Below, one piece after another: positions 35,115 to 43,608 of a stretch of 64,000 nt of DNA. How positions within the stretch are numbered: position 1 is the first letter of the stretch; every line of letters begins with the position of its first letter. The notes under the pieces were generated by a model. The model saw only the letters and a program-made list of their open reading frames with translations, did no database searches and had not been told where the DNA came from. This DNA comes from UBA11606 sp964504305 (GTDB taxonomy: Bacteria > Actinomycetota > Acidimicrobiia > Acidimicrobiales > Aldehydirespiratoraceae), in contig CAZDEB010000010.1 of NCBI GenBank assembly GCA_964504305.1, positions 1 to 64,000 of the forward strand, written 5' to 3'. Both the position numbers and the translations under genes were made by a program.

Positions 35115-35329
35115 CCCCCAACGCCAATATCAGCCCGAGGCTCCCACGGGGTCGGAAGAAGCTGGACCACCGCCCAAGACCCGTCGTCGAGCTGGCGGAT
35201 CGAGCTTGGCCTCGGCAACGTACGCGCAAGAACCCTTGCATCATCGCGAGTTGCGGCCCTAGCCAAGATCTTTGTTCGATACGTCACTTTTTTCCTGTCT
35301 TCCGCCAAGAAGTCGGCGACACGTCTCAT
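35111..35329 (-). CDS. Small hypothetical protein (72 aa)
   Basis: A basic-acidic N-terminal part (MRRVADFLAEDRKKVTYR) is followed by a compact stretch with TRDDARVLARTL and LDDGSWAVVQLLP. It overlaps the end of the convergent barrel-protein gene by 4 nt. Upstream in-frame codons could extend it to 107 aa. The C-terminal segment weakly resembles the 47-aa product at 41024-41167 (R-D-[DE]-A followed by DG-[ST]-[WY]), which supports it being real. No function assigned. Confidence 0.45.
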   Translation of the reverse strand: MRRVADFLAEDRKKVTYRTKILARAATRDDARVLARTLPRPSSIRQLDDGSWAVVQLLPTPWEPRADIGVGG

Positions 35330-35482
35330 GCCGTCGTTCGATGACTTCAACGGAACATCTGACGCACCAATTGACCAAGACGATTCCTCGGGCCTATCGG
35401 CGAGGGCATGAGGCTCTAGCGCCGTGGGCCTCACGCCCTATCCGGCAGCGACCAATGGCTTCGTTGTGACAGCCAGCTGACG

Positions 35483-36067
35483 TTACTGAGAGTTGCCGCA
35501 CGAGCGATGCACCACATGAGCATCAAGGTTCGCCCACCACTCGTGCCACGCCCGTGCCGACCAATCAGAGAACGAAAGGTCCGTTTCGGCGCCGATCGCG
35601 TACAAGTCCCCGTCGAAACATCGTTCTAGCAACAAACGGGCCCGACTGACGTGGTACCGCGAGGTAACCATCACCATCGATTCCCATCCCCGCTCAGAAG
35701 CAAGGCTCGCAATCTCGTGGGCCTCGCCGATAGTTGTGTCCGGATCAGGGTTGGGGCACAGCACCTCAAATGCCTGAGGCTGCGAACACAGCGCGTTTGC
35801 TTCGGGCCAACCATTCAGCGCGCCGTTTGGGATCACCAAAACCGCCGCCGCTCGGTCGCGCATCAAGCCGAGCGCCGCCTCGAGACGTTCGCCACGGCCT
35901 CCTACAAACAAGACCACGGCATCGCTTTGCGGAGCACTCGAAGCATCCCCTGAAGATGGGGTTACCACCCAACGCAATCCCGTGATCGCAACGACCAACA
36001 AGATCAGGAGCACACCCGTGGCGACTCGTCGACGTAAATGATCGGTTGATCCAACAAGACCTCTCAC
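35483..36067 (-). CDS. DUF218/YdcF-SanA family membrane-anchored protein
   Basis: 194 aa from GTG 36067. One N-terminal membrane helix (about 15-35) and an extracytoplasmic DUF218 domain: AVVLFVGGRGERLEAAL, TTIGEAHEIASLASERGW and MVTSRYHVSRARLLLERCF are the three conserved blocks. Family members affect envelope barrier function and may act on lipid carriers; the reaction is not established. It lies downstream of the GtrA and methyltransferase genes on the same strand (42-nt gap). Confidence 0.83.
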   Translation of the reverse strand: MRGLVGSTDHLRRRVATGVLLILLVVAITGLRWVVTPSSGDASSAPQSDAVVLFVGGRGERLEAALGLMRDRAAAVLVIPNGALNGWPEANALCSQPQAFEVLCPNPDPDTTIGEAHEIASLASERGWESMVMVTSRYHVSRARLLLERCFDGDLYAIGAETDLSFSDWSARAWHEWWANLDAHVVHRSCGNSQ

Positions 36068-36109
36068 GATGACCCTCTCGATACTGGATAGCGATACTGG
36101 ATAGAGGTA

Positions 36110-36739
36110 CTAGATCCCGGTCCCGATCCTCACGAGTTGACGTAGCGAACCGGTGGCGCCTACTTCCTCGAACGCGCCCGAGTCGAGGGCCCGGCAATAG
36201 ATCTCGAAAGGCGGACGGCCCCCGTCGGCGGGGTCGGGAAATACGTCGTGGATAAGCAGTGTTGCGCCCACAACAAGGTGAGGTACCCAAATCTCGTAGT
36301 CACGATGGGCTGGGTCGTGTCCATGGCCGCCGTCGATGAACAGCAGGGCGAGTGGCGTGTCCCATACTCGGCCAACGGTCGGCGAGTCCCCGACGATGGC
36401 CACTACTGCGTCCTCGAGTCCGGCGTCGTGAATGACTCGTCGAAAGTGGGGCAGGGTGTCGATCTTTTGCGTTGCCGGGTCGACGAGGTCCGGTTCGTGG
36501 TGTTCCCAGCCGGCTTGGTTCTCTTCGCTTCCTCGATGATGGTCGAGGCCAAACAGAACCCGGCCCCGTTGTTGGGCCGCGGCGCCCAAGTAGACGGCAG
36601 ACTTGCCGCAATAACTCCCGACCTCGAGGTAAGCGCCGTCAACGGCTACCGATAGAGCGGCTTGGTAGAGCGCGAGGCCCTCGTCGGGGGGCATGAATCC
36701 GCGGGCACCCTCGGCGAAGGCCCGCAGTTCGGGGTTCAC
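36110..36739 (-). CDS. Class I SAM-dependent methyltransferase (Methyltransf_24 type)
   Basis: 209 aa from GTG 36739, with GGAAGAAAG as ribosome site; the upstream open frame lies over the GtrA gene and is not used. SAM motif YLEVGSYCGKSA, acidic residue in FGLDHH, LLFIDGGHGHD with the metal-binding style Asp, and HDVFPDPADGG. Proteins of this type modify sugars or small secondary metabolites. It follows the GtrA gene after 5 nt, so a joint role in decorating an exported glycan is plausible. Confidence 0.82.
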   Translation of the reverse strand: MNPELRAFAEGARGFMPPDEGLALYQAALSVAVDGAYLEVGSYCGKSAVYLGAAAQQRGRVLFGLDHHRGSEENQAGWEHHEPDLVDPATQKIDTLPHFRRVIHDAGLEDAVVAIVGDSPTVGRVWDTPLALLFIDGGHGHDPAHRDYEIWVPHLVVGATLLIHDVFPDPADGGRPPFEIYCRALDSGAFEEVGATGSLRQLVRIGTGI

Positions 36740-36744
36740 GACGC

Positions 36745-37230
36745 TTAGCTTTCTTCCATGGCCGGGGCCACAACTGTTGCTGTTGGCGTGTGCCACATCA
36801 AACGATCGAGAACCACGTACTTGAACACCCAAACAATGCCGTAGGAACTGACATTCGTGGCCATCAGCAGAAGCGTCGAGTCGGTGACCTGCTCGGCGAT
36901 GGCGACCATGCTCAAAGCAAAAATCAGCCCGGCAAGGGTCATTGCCCAGAAGGGGAGTACCTCGGCCTTCATCGAATCTGGGCCTGACTGCTGCCACACC
37001 CATCGGCGGCTCAGAAAGTAGGCCGGGATCGCCGAAGTTACCGCGGCGATGAACGTCGACACCACCGGACGAAGGGAAAGCACTTCGAGGCACAAGACAA
37101 ATACTGCTTGGCCGTTGATGACGTTGATGACCGAAACGCCGCAATAACGCATGATCTTCGCGCCGTGGGTCTCGATGAAACCCGCCGAGGGCTGGCGATG
37201 GTTTGTCACGGAGGTTGAGGCTACTGGCAT
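36745..37230 (-). CDS. GtrA-like polyprenyl-phosphate sugar flippase family protein
   Basis: 161 aa from ATG 37230 (AAGG 6-7 nt upstream); a shorter start at the MRYCGVSV methionine is possible. Four hydrophobic helices with the GtrA pattern: RYCGVSVINVINGQ, SAIPAYFLSRRWVWQ and SSYGIVWVFKYVVLDRL. GtrA proteins help move undecaprenyl-phosphate-linked sugars across the membrane. It opens an operon with the methyltransferase at 36110-36739 and is divergent from tesB. Confidence 0.85.
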   Translation of the reverse strand: MPVASTSVTNHRQPSAGFIETHGAKIMRYCGVSVINVINGQAVFVLCLEVLSLRPVVSTFIAAVTSAIPAYFLSRRWVWQQSGPDSMKAEVLPFWAMTLAGLIFALSMVAIAEQVTDSTLLLMATNVSSYGIVWVFKYVVLDRLMWHTPTATVVAPAMEES

Positions 37231-37296
37231 CACATACCTTGTCGGCTTGAGGGGACCGCGAGTTGACGTTGGCCCGTGCCAAGAAAATTCAGGTTC

Positions 37297-38157
37297 ATGC
37301 GGCATCATGTACGGATGCAACACCAGGTTGATGCCCTCATCGCGCTGCTCGATTTAGAAGCGATCGAGGTCAATATCTTTCGCGGTGTCAACCCCGACGA
37401 GGATCGTCAGCGGATTTTCGGTGGTCAAGTCGCAGGGCAAGCCCTGGTGGCCGCGGCCCGCACCGTCGAACCCGACCGTGCCGTGCACTCACTGCACGCC
37501 TACTTCTTGCGGCCCGGGGATCCGAGCATCCCGGTTTTGTACGAAGTGGACCGGATGCGTGACGGCCGGTCGTTCACAACCCGTCGGGTTGTTGCCATCC
37601 AGCATGGTCGGCCAATTTTCAACCTGTCGGCATCATTTCACGTTGCCGAACCGGGCCATCACCATCTCGACGCGATGCCCGATGCCCCAGATCCCGATAC
37701 CTTGCCCACCCGAGCCGAACGTTTTGCGGCGGCGGGCGTAACCGACCCAGCAGCCGACGGCGCCCTCGATCTTCGTTGGGTTACCAACGATCCGTTCAAC
37801 AGAAGCGCTCCCCTGCCTCCAAACCAGCAGGTGTGGTTCAAGGCCAAGGGCAGAGTCCCCGATGATCAGGTTCTCCACACATGCCTGCTCACCTACGCCT
37901 CCGACATGACCCTTCTGGACACCACGCTGTTGCCCCACGCAACCGGCTCGGCCGACCCCGACGTGATGATGGCCAGCCTCGATCATGCCATGTGGTTCCA
38001 CGGCCCCTTCCGAGCTGACGAATGGCTTCTATACGATCAGCACACCCCAGCAGCGACCGGTGCTCGGGGCTTGGCCACCGGGCGAGTTTTCACCCACGAC
38101 GGGCTGCTCATCGCCAGCGTGGTGCAAGAAGGACTCATTCGCCGGGTCCAGCAATAA
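37297..38157 (+). CDS. tesB: Acyl-CoA thioesterase II
   Basis: 286 aa from ATG 37297 (another ATG at 37315 is possible). Double hot-dog thioesterase that releases CoA from medium/long acyl-CoA. Landmarks are LDLEAIEVNIFRG, RIFGGQVAGQAL, HSLHAYFLRPGDP, SFTTRRVVAIQ and, in the second hot-dog, LTYASDMTLLDT with the catalytic Asp and WFHGPFRADEWLLYDQ. Its TAA overlaps the ATG of the following lipoprotein gene (TAATG). Confidence 0.93.
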   Translation: MRHHVRMQHQVDALIALLDLEAIEVNIFRGVNPDEDRQRIFGGQVAGQALVAAARTVEPDRAVHSLHAYFLRPGDPSIPVLYEVDRMRDGRSFTTRRVVAIQHGRPIFNLSASFHVAEPGHHHLDAMPDAPDPDTLPTRAERFAAAGVTDPAADGALDLRWVTNDPFNRSAPLPPNQQVWFKAKGRVPDDQVLHTCLLTYASDMTLLDTTLLPHATGSADPDVMMASLDHAMWFHGPFRADEWLLYDQHTPAATGARGLATGRVFTHDGLLIASVVQEGLIRRVQQ

Positions 38158-39410
38158 TGCGCACAATCGCACTCTTGTCGGGGCTTGCCCTGCTTGGTGC
38201 GGCTTGCGCGTCCGACGGGGCCGCCCCGATCATTGCTCACACAACAGTTCCCTCAGTTACCACTGTTTCCACCCCGCCACCCCCACCGACCTCGACAACG
38301 CCGCCCCCTTCGAGCACTCAACCCGCCACAACCACCGCTGTTGTACCCAACGGCGATCTCGCCGCGGTCGAGATCTCGACACTCGAGTTGACCAGCCTCA
38401 GCGAACCAATCGCCACTGCTACGGCTCCGAACGGAGAGTGGTGGATTGCCCAACGCGGCGGCACGATCGTCGTCGTCGATCCCAACAGCGGGGCGGTTGG
38501 CGACACTGTGCTCGATATCAGCGAGCGCACCGAGGCGAATGGCGAGCGAGGATTGCTGGGAATGGCCGTCGACTCGACCGCGTTGTACCTCAACTACACC
38601 GACCTCGCCGGAGATACCCACATCGACCAGTGGGAACTCGACTCCGCGGGACGGCCCTCGACTCGCACGGAGCTGCTGTTCATCGAACAGCCCTATAGCA
38701 ACCACAACGGCGGCGGGCTGGCCATCGGCCCCGACGGGTTTCTCTACGTCGGGGTCGGCGACGGCGGCAAGGCCGGTGACCCCCATGGCGCCGGGCAGGA
38801 CCCAACCCAACTCCTCGGGTCGATTCTGAGGATCAACCCCAGTTCGTCGGCCGGAACCGAATACTCGATCCCGGCCGACAATCCCTACGCCGACGGAGTC
38901 GATGGTCGACCCGAGATCTTCATGATCGGCGCCCGCAACCCCTGGCGGCTGTCATTTGACCCGCAAACCAACGATCTGTGGATCGCCGACGTTGGCCAGA
39001 ACATGGTCGAGGAAGTCGATCTGCTTCTCGGGGCAAACGGATGGGGACTGGGAGCAAACCTCGGATGGAAGCTCCGCGAGGGATCAACCCCCTACACCGG
39101 CGAACGGCCCGAGAACAACGTCGATCCGGTCTACGAGTACCCCCACGAAGGGACCCTGTCCGGGTGCAGCGTTACCGGCGGATTCGTTTACCGCGGCGCC
39201 GCGATCCCCGAACTGGTTGGGGCCTACGTCTTCGGCGACTTCTGTACCAGTCGTGTTTGGGCCATATCGATAACCACCGGCGAAGTGCTGTTTCGCGATC
39301 TTGGGACAGACGTTCCTGGTGGGCAGCTCGCGAGTTTCGGTCTGGACCCCGATGGCGAGATCGTCGCTTTGTCACTCGCCGGACCAGTTTCTCGCATCGT
39401 GGCACGATGA
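38157..39410 (+). CDS. PQQ-type sugar dehydrogenase-like lipoprotein (glucose/sorbosone dehydrogenase family)
   Basis: 417 aa. Lipoprotein signal with lipobox LGAAC, Pro/Thr-rich linker (about 20-60), then a six-bladed beta-propeller of the GSDH family: ERGLLGMAVD, YSNHNGGGLAIGPDGFLYVGVGDGG, ARNPWRLSFDPQTNDLWIADVGQN and GDFCTSRVWAI. Family members oxidise sugars with PQQ and calcium; several are orphan or have a HHIP-like role. It sits outside the membrane. The ATG overlaps the tesB stop and its own TGA overlaps the next ATG. Confidence 0.87.
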   Translation: MRTIALLSGLALLGAACASDGAAPIIAHTTVPSVTTVSTPPPPPTSTTPPPSSTQPATTTAVVPNGDLAAVEISTLELTSLSEPIATATAPNGEWWIAQRGGTIVVVDPNSGAVGDTVLDISERTEANGERGLLGMAVDSTALYLNYTDLAGDTHIDQWELDSAGRPSTRTELLFIEQPYSNHNGGGLAIGPDGFLYVGVGDGGKAGDPHGAGQDPTQLLGSILRINPSSSAGTEYSIPADNPYADGVDGRPEIFMIGARNPWRLSFDPQTNDLWIADVGQNMVEEVDLLLGANGWGLGANLGWKLREGSTPYTGERPENNVDPVYEYPHEGTLSGCSVTGGFVYRGAAIPELVGAYVFGDFCTSRVWAISITTGEVLFRDLGTDVPGGQLASFGLDPDGEIVALSLAGPVSRIVAR

Positions 39411-40426
39411 GCGGCCGGCGAATCGCCGCCGCAACCGTCGCTCTGGCCATATCGGTGGCCGCTGGTTGTTCTACCGACGGCTCACCAGTACCGGACCAGG
39501 CCTTGCCACCAACTACCACCACGTTCGTGCCGACAACAGCAGTCGCGCCGACAACGGCAGCGCCGACCACCACGGTCGACCCCACCCCTATCGATGGGGC
39601 CCTTTCTCCTGACGGGCGTCGATATCCGGGCACGCCGATTCGTGCCGTGGCCGCCGCGCTGCGACTCGCCGAAGTCGAAAACCAGCTCCGAGTCCTCGAC
39701 CCCTCTGGCACAGATCCCGAATTTGCCGAGCTTGCTCACGAACAGCAAATGCTTTACCGCACAATCGGCCGTAACCCCGATTGGTTCGAACAGGTGCGAT
39801 CCACAGTACCCGAGTCGGTTCGACCATTTGTCGAGCTACAACTCGCCGGTCGTCGATCCATCGCGGCAATTCCATCCGGCGATCCGCCCACCAACGTTCC
39901 GGCGTGGGAGATCATCGAACCTCTCGGCGCCGAGGAGCTCCTCGGGTTGTATCGCACGGCCGCCGACGACACCGGCATTGATTGGCCCTACCTCGCGGCG
40001 ATCAACCTGCTCGAGACCGGTTTCGGCCGCATTGACGGAGTTTCAACAGCCGGTGCCCAAGGTCCGATGCAGTTCTTGGCGACAACCTGGGAAGAAGTCA
40101 GCAACGGCGACATCAACGATCCTCACGACGCGATCCCCGCCGCCGCGGCCTACCTGGTTCGACGGGGCGGACCAGACAATATGGAGAAGGCGTTGTGGGG
40201 CTACAACAACTCTGATGCCTACGTTGCGTCGGTTACGGCCTACGCCGACTTGTTCCGATCCGACATCACCAGTTTCTACGCGGCCCACGCTTGGGAGATC
40301 CACTATTCGAGCGCGGTGGGCGATCTTTGGTTCCCGGTTGGCTACCTCGAACAAGAGGCTCGCCCCGCGGTCCAGTACCTCCTCGACTCTCCATGGTCCG
40401 CGCCTCCACCAACCGACAACCAATAG
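39407..40426 (+). CDS. Lytic murein transglycosylase-like lipoprotein
   Basis: 339 aa from ATG 39407 (ATGA overlap with the dehydrogenase stop). Lipobox SVAAGC, Thr/Pro-rich linker, a helical region, then an SLT/MltB-like lysozyme-fold domain: PYLAAINLLETGFGRIDG with the catalytic Glu, GAQGPMQFLATTWEEV and AIPAAAAYLVRRGG. It should cleave peptidoglycan glycan strands outside the membrane. The region after the SLT domain ends in a proline-rich tail. Confidence 0.87.
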   Translation: MSGRRIAAATVALAISVAAGCSTDGSPVPDQALPPTTTTFVPTTAVAPTTAAPTTTVDPTPIDGALSPDGRRYPGTPIRAVAAALRLAEVENQLRVLDPSGTDPEFAELAHEQQMLYRTIGRNPDWFEQVRSTVPESVRPFVELQLAGRRSIAAIPSGDPPTNVPAWEIIEPLGAEELLGLYRTAADDTGIDWPYLAAINLLETGFGRIDGVSTAGAQGPMQFLATTWEEVSNGDINDPHDAIPAAAAYLVRRGGPDNMEKALWGYNNSDAYVASVTAYADLFRSDITSFYAAHAWEIHYSSAVGDLWFPVGYLEQEARPAVQYLLDSPWSAPPPTDNQ

Positions 40427-40435
40427 CGTGACGAC

Positions 40436-40882
40436 ATGGTCGAGATATTCGTAGCCACCGAAACCACCGATGAACTGTGCGAGGCCATGGACCGACTCGT
40501 ACCTCAACTGTCGCGGTCCAACCCTCCGCCAAGTCGCGAAGAGCTTGATCGGTTGGTTCGCTCCCAAGCGTCGACGTTGTTCATGGCCCGCGACGAAACC
40601 GGGATTCTCGGCACCCTGACCTTGGCGATGTTCGAGATTCCGACCGGAATTCGAGCCTGGATCGAAGACGTAATCGTCGACGACGATGCCCGGGGCAAAG
40701 GCGTCGGGCGGAGCTTGAGCGAGGCCGCGATTTCCCACGCCTTCTCGGCCGGCGCCATCACCGTAGACCTCACCTCGCGACCGTCACGCGAAGCCGCCAA
40801 TCGGCTTTACCAACGAATCGGTTTCGTGGCCCGAGAAACCAACGTGTACCGCTTCAACAAAGCCGAGATCGCCGACTCGTAA
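40436..40882 (+). CDS. GNAT-family N-acetyltransferase
   Basis: 148 aa. The acetyl-CoA-binding motif A reads WIEDVIVDDDARGKGVGRSL (R/Q-x-x-G-x-G), followed by a helix and, at the C terminus, AANRLYQRIGFVARETNVYRF, the typical motif B. It acetylates an amine substrate that cannot be guessed. It follows the transglycosylase gene after 9 nt on the same strand, so may be co-transcribed, with no evident functional link. Confidence 0.87.
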   Translation: MVEIFVATETTDELCEAMDRLVPQLSRSNPPPSREELDRLVRSQASTLFMARDETGILGTLTLAMFEIPTGIRAWIEDVIVDDDARGKGVGRSLSEAAISHAFSAGAITVDLTSRPSREAANRLYQRIGFVARETNVYRFNKAEIADS

Positions 40883-40924
40883 ATTTGGGTCATATCTTGC
40901 GCTGAGTAAAGAAATTGTTAACTA

Positions 40925-40940
40925 TGTCAGTTTGATGACA
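40925..40940. promoter_or_regulatory. Short inverted repeat TGTCA-N6-TGACA
   Basis: A 5-bp perfect inverted repeat with 6-nt spacer in the 141-nt gap upstream of the 47-aa gene. A TACAAT hexamer resembling a -10 box lies at 40963-40968, but no matched -35 is present. A regulator site is possible; no regulator is identified. Confidence 0.3.
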
Positions 40941-40986
40941 GACTCAGCCACTGGCCCATGCCTACAATGACGTCGTGGGTTGGTTG

Positions 40987-41005
40987 CGCCTCACCCCCGG
41001 AGGCG
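40987..41005 (+). other. 5' leader hairpin before the 47-aa gene
   Basis: CGCCTC pairs with GAGGCG (6 bp, 7-nt loop) directly upstream of the AGGAG ribosome site (41012-41016). It may influence translation or mRNA stability of the small gene. Confidence 0.4.
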
Positions 41006-41023
41006 ACAGCTAGGAGACTTCTG

Positions 41024-41167
41024 GTGGAAACTAAAACAACTAATCGTGGTTACCTGTTGGCCAACAACGTCGATCGTGACGAAGCCGACCGTTTACGTAA
41101 CGAAAACCCCGGTGCGGTCACAAGCCGCAACGCCGACGGCACCTACCGAGTCACGCGAGGACGCTGA
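41024..41167 (+). CDS. Small hypothetical protein (47 aa)
   Basis: GTG start with an excellent ribosome site (AGGAG, 7 nt spacing), which strongly supports translation. The product is basic at both ends, with LLANNVDRDEADRLR and a closing NADGTYRVTRGR. No signal peptide or membrane segment. The R-D-E-A and DGTYRV elements weakly match the 72-aa product at 35111-35329. A PAC2 gene follows 27 nt downstream. No function recognised. Confidence 0.62.
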   Translation: METKTTNRGYLLANNVDRDEADRLRNENPGAVTSRNADGTYRVTRGR

Positions 41168-41194
41168 ATCTTCCGCTGCCGATAACGTGTCGGC

Positions 41195-42064
41195 GTGACC
41201 GAGTCATCGTCAACTCCTGGGAATCTGCGGTGGGACCGCGACCTCCCGTCACTACGTAGCCCCATAGTTCTCGCCGCCTTCGAAGGGTGGAACGATGCCG
41301 GCGACGCCGCAACCATCGCCGCCAACCACCTCGCCGAACGATTCGACGCCGTCGCCCTCGCCGATATCGACCCCGAGCCGTACTACGACTTCAGCACGAC
41401 GCGACCACTTGTACATCTAGACGACGAGCGCAACCGATCGTTGACCTGGCCGTCCAACCAAATCTCGTGCGCCCGCATTGCCGCTAGTCCCCACGATCTG
41501 GTGATCGTGGTCGGTCTCGAACCGCAGTTGCGATGGCGAAGTTTCTGCGAACAGGTACTGGCGGTGGCCAGCGCCGTCGACGCCTCGAGGGTCATCACCC
41601 TTGGCGCCCTGCTCGCCGACGTTCCTCACAGCCGCCCTGTCGAGGTATATGGCGCAACCGACGACCCCGAACTCATGGCCCAACTAGACCTGAGCTCTTC
41701 TAGTTACGAAGGACCGACCGGCATCGTCGGGGTGTTGTCAACCGCCGCGGCCCAGGCCGGATTCTCGACCGCGTCTTTTTGGGCCGCCGTTCCGTCCTAT
41801 GTTCCCGGGGCGCCATCGCCCAAAGCCGCTTTGGCTCTGGTCCATCACGTTTGCGAGACGATTGGCACCTCGGTCTATGTAACCGATCTCGAAATTGCCG
41901 CCGCGGCCTACGAGCGCCAAGTAGACGAGTTGGTCGCCGAAGACGAAGAAACATCGGCCTACATCGTCGACCTCGAAGAACAATGGGACCACGAGGAAGA
42001 CATCAACAACAATCCCGATCTGTTGGTGGCCGAAGTCGAAGAATTCCTGCGCGACGTCGAGTGA
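41195..42064 (+). CDS. PAC2-family protein
   Basis: 289 aa from GTG 41195. Matches actinobacterial PAC2 (proteasome assembly chaperone 2-like) proteins: IVLAAFEGWNDAGDAAT near the N terminus, VVGLEPQLRWRSF, YEGPTGIVGVLSTAA and VPGAPSPKAALALV. The C terminus is very acidic (EEQWDHEEDINN). The bacterial role is not established; no proteasome genes are in the window. It converges on the lipase gene with a 9-nt gap. Confidence 0.88.
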   Translation: MTESSSTPGNLRWDRDLPSLRSPIVLAAFEGWNDAGDAATIAANHLAERFDAVALADIDPEPYYDFSTTRPLVHLDDERNRSLTWPSNQISCARIAASPHDLVIVVGLEPQLRWRSFCEQVLAVASAVDASRVITLGALLADVPHSRPVEVYGATDDPELMAQLDLSSSSYEGPTGIVGVLSTAAAQAGFSTASFWAAVPSYVPGAPSPKAALALVHHVCETIGTSVYVTDLEIAAAAYERQVDELVAEDEETSAYIVDLEEQWDHEEDINNNPDLLVAEVEEFLRDVE

Positions 42065-42073
42065 CGGCCGATC

Positions 42074-42901
42074 TCAAACGTCGAGGGTTGATTCGATCCA
42101 TTCGACCACCGAGTCGACCAACTCCATGCCGACCGGCTCGTTGAATACTTCGTGACCAAGCTCGGGATAGACGACGCGAGTTGCGCCGGGCGCATTCTCG
42201 AACGGTTCCGACGCCCACGGCGGAACGATCTTGTCGCGCCCTCCGTGCAGGGCCAATACCGCCAGCCCGAGGCTGTTGACCGCGGCATTTGCTTTCGCCA
42301 TCGCACCCTGCGTTTCGAGCGCTAGAGAAATCGTCATGAATCCGCTGCGCAGCGGATCGGTCAGGAATTTCTCGCCCACCGTGACGTCCTCGGCAAATAC
42401 CGTGGCATCAAAGTCGTCGACTACCTCGAAGCGCGGCGCGACCTTGCGAATGAAGCGTCCAACGAACGACATGATCTTGTCTTTGGTGCGCAGATCTACA
42501 CCCAGCGCGGGACCGCTGACGACAACGGCATCGGGCTTGGGTCGATCACTCGCACAATAGGTGGTGGCCATCAGGCCCCCGAGTGAATGCCCAATAAGCA
42601 CAACCGGCAGATCCAAGGTGCGTAGCTCGGCGAGTTGGTCCTCGATGTCGTCGAGGTATTCGTCCCACGAGTCGACGTGGGCCCGAACGCCGCCGCTCTC
42701 GCCGCAACCACGATTATCGATCGAAACCACGTCGAAACCGGCCGCCGCTAGGCGATCGCCGACGCGTTCATAACGCCCACAGTGTTCGCCCAACCCGTGG
42801 ATCAGGAGTACCGAAGCGCGAGCGACACCACTGGGCTGCCAGCGCCGCCGCAACTGAATTAGGCCGTCGCGGGTGGTCCCACGATCGATGATTGCCGTCA
42901 T
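42074..42901 (-). CDS. Alpha/beta hydrolase, monoacylglycerol lipase-like
   Basis: 275 aa from ATG 42901, with GGAG 8-9 nt upstream; the longer open frame would overlap the NUDIX gene. Oxyanion segment LIHGLGEHCGRYERV, nucleophile elbow GHSLGG, acid in GGRDKIVPP and histidine in LGHEVFNEP form the expected Ser-Asp-His set. The HGxGEHxxRY pattern is typical of monoacylglycerol lipases/lysophospholipases. Encoded downstream of the NUDIX gene with an 11-nt gap. Confidence 0.88.
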   Translation of the reverse strand: MTAIIDRGTTRDGLIQLRRRWQPSGVARASVLLIHGLGEHCGRYERVGDRLAAAGFDVVSIDNRGCGESGGVRAHVDSWDEYLDDIEDQLAELRTLDLPVVLIGHSLGGLMATTYCASDRPKPDAVVVSGPALGVDLRTKDKIMSFVGRFIRKVAPRFEVVDDFDATVFAEDVTVGEKFLTDPLRSGFMTISLALETQGAMAKANAAVNSLGLAVLALHGGRDKIVPPWASEPFENAPGATRVVYPELGHEVFNEPVGMELVDSVVEWIESTLDV

Positions 42902-42912
42902 AGTGATCTCCG

Positions 42913-43599
42913 TCAGTGGTCTGGGTCGCCGCGCCATGGTGGCACTCGAGGGGCGTCGAAAAGAACAGGGACATCTTCGCCTCTGATGGCGCGAAAAGCG
43001 TGCTCGGCCCACAAATCCGCCCCGGCGGTTTCCAGTGGCAGGTTGTCTTCGGCAAAGAAGCCAACATCGGTGCACTCCAGGGGATGAGGTTTGAGCGCAC
43101 CGCCGGTCATACGGCAATGAAATACCAATGAGACCAAGGGAATTCGGGTGAACCCTCGCCGCTGGCCGTCGAGAACCGCTATGGGACGAACGACCTCACA
43201 ATCAATGCCGGCCTCTTCCTTGACCTCTTTGACCACTACCTCCGCGGGCGAGTAACCCACATCGGCCCATCCGGTTGGGTAGAGCCAGACACCCGAATCG
43301 GCCCGTTGAATCATCAACAGTTCGCCGTTGTCGTTGCCGACAACCGCACCCACAGTGATCTTCGGGGTCACGTAGCCCTTTACTCCGTGGCCAACAGTGT
43401 CGAGCCACTCAATTACCTGCTGGTTCGGCTCAAGTCCACCAACCACGTGCGATCGAATATCGGCGGCAATCTGGAGCACTTCTTCAAACCGTTCTCGTTC
43501 GTAGAGATTCTCGGTGAATCCGAGACCAGTTCGGGCCGTGGCCGACAACGCCTCGGCCCAGCGCAACAATTCTCGCTCGGTCGCGGGCTTGTCGGTCAC
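42913..43599 (-). CDS. NUDIX hydrolase
   Basis: 228 aa from GTG 43599. The N-terminal third is a helical region (LRWAEALSATARTGLGFTENLYERERFEEVLQIAADI) often found in NUDIX proteins annotated as ADP-ribose/nucleoside-diphosphate hydrolases of this size. The NUDIX box spans about GWADVGYSPAEVVVKEVKEE: the catalytic helix end is KEVKEEAG (Lys for the usual Arg) and the first Glu is Tyr, so activity may differ from classic members. Lies between glnD (9-nt gap) and the lipase gene. Confidence 0.85.
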   Translation of the reverse strand: MTDKPATERELLRWAEALSATARTGLGFTENLYERERFEEVLQIAADIRSHVVGGLEPNQQVIEWLDTVGHGVKGYVTPKITVGAVVGNDNGELLMIQRADSGVWLYPTGWADVGYSPAEVVVKEVKEEAGIDCEVVRPIAVLDGQRRGFTRIPLVSLVFHCRMTGGALKPHPLECTDVGFFAEDNLPLETAGADLWAEHAFRAIRGEDVPVLFDAPRVPPWRGDPDH

Positions 43600-43608
43600 A
43601 CCGCCACC

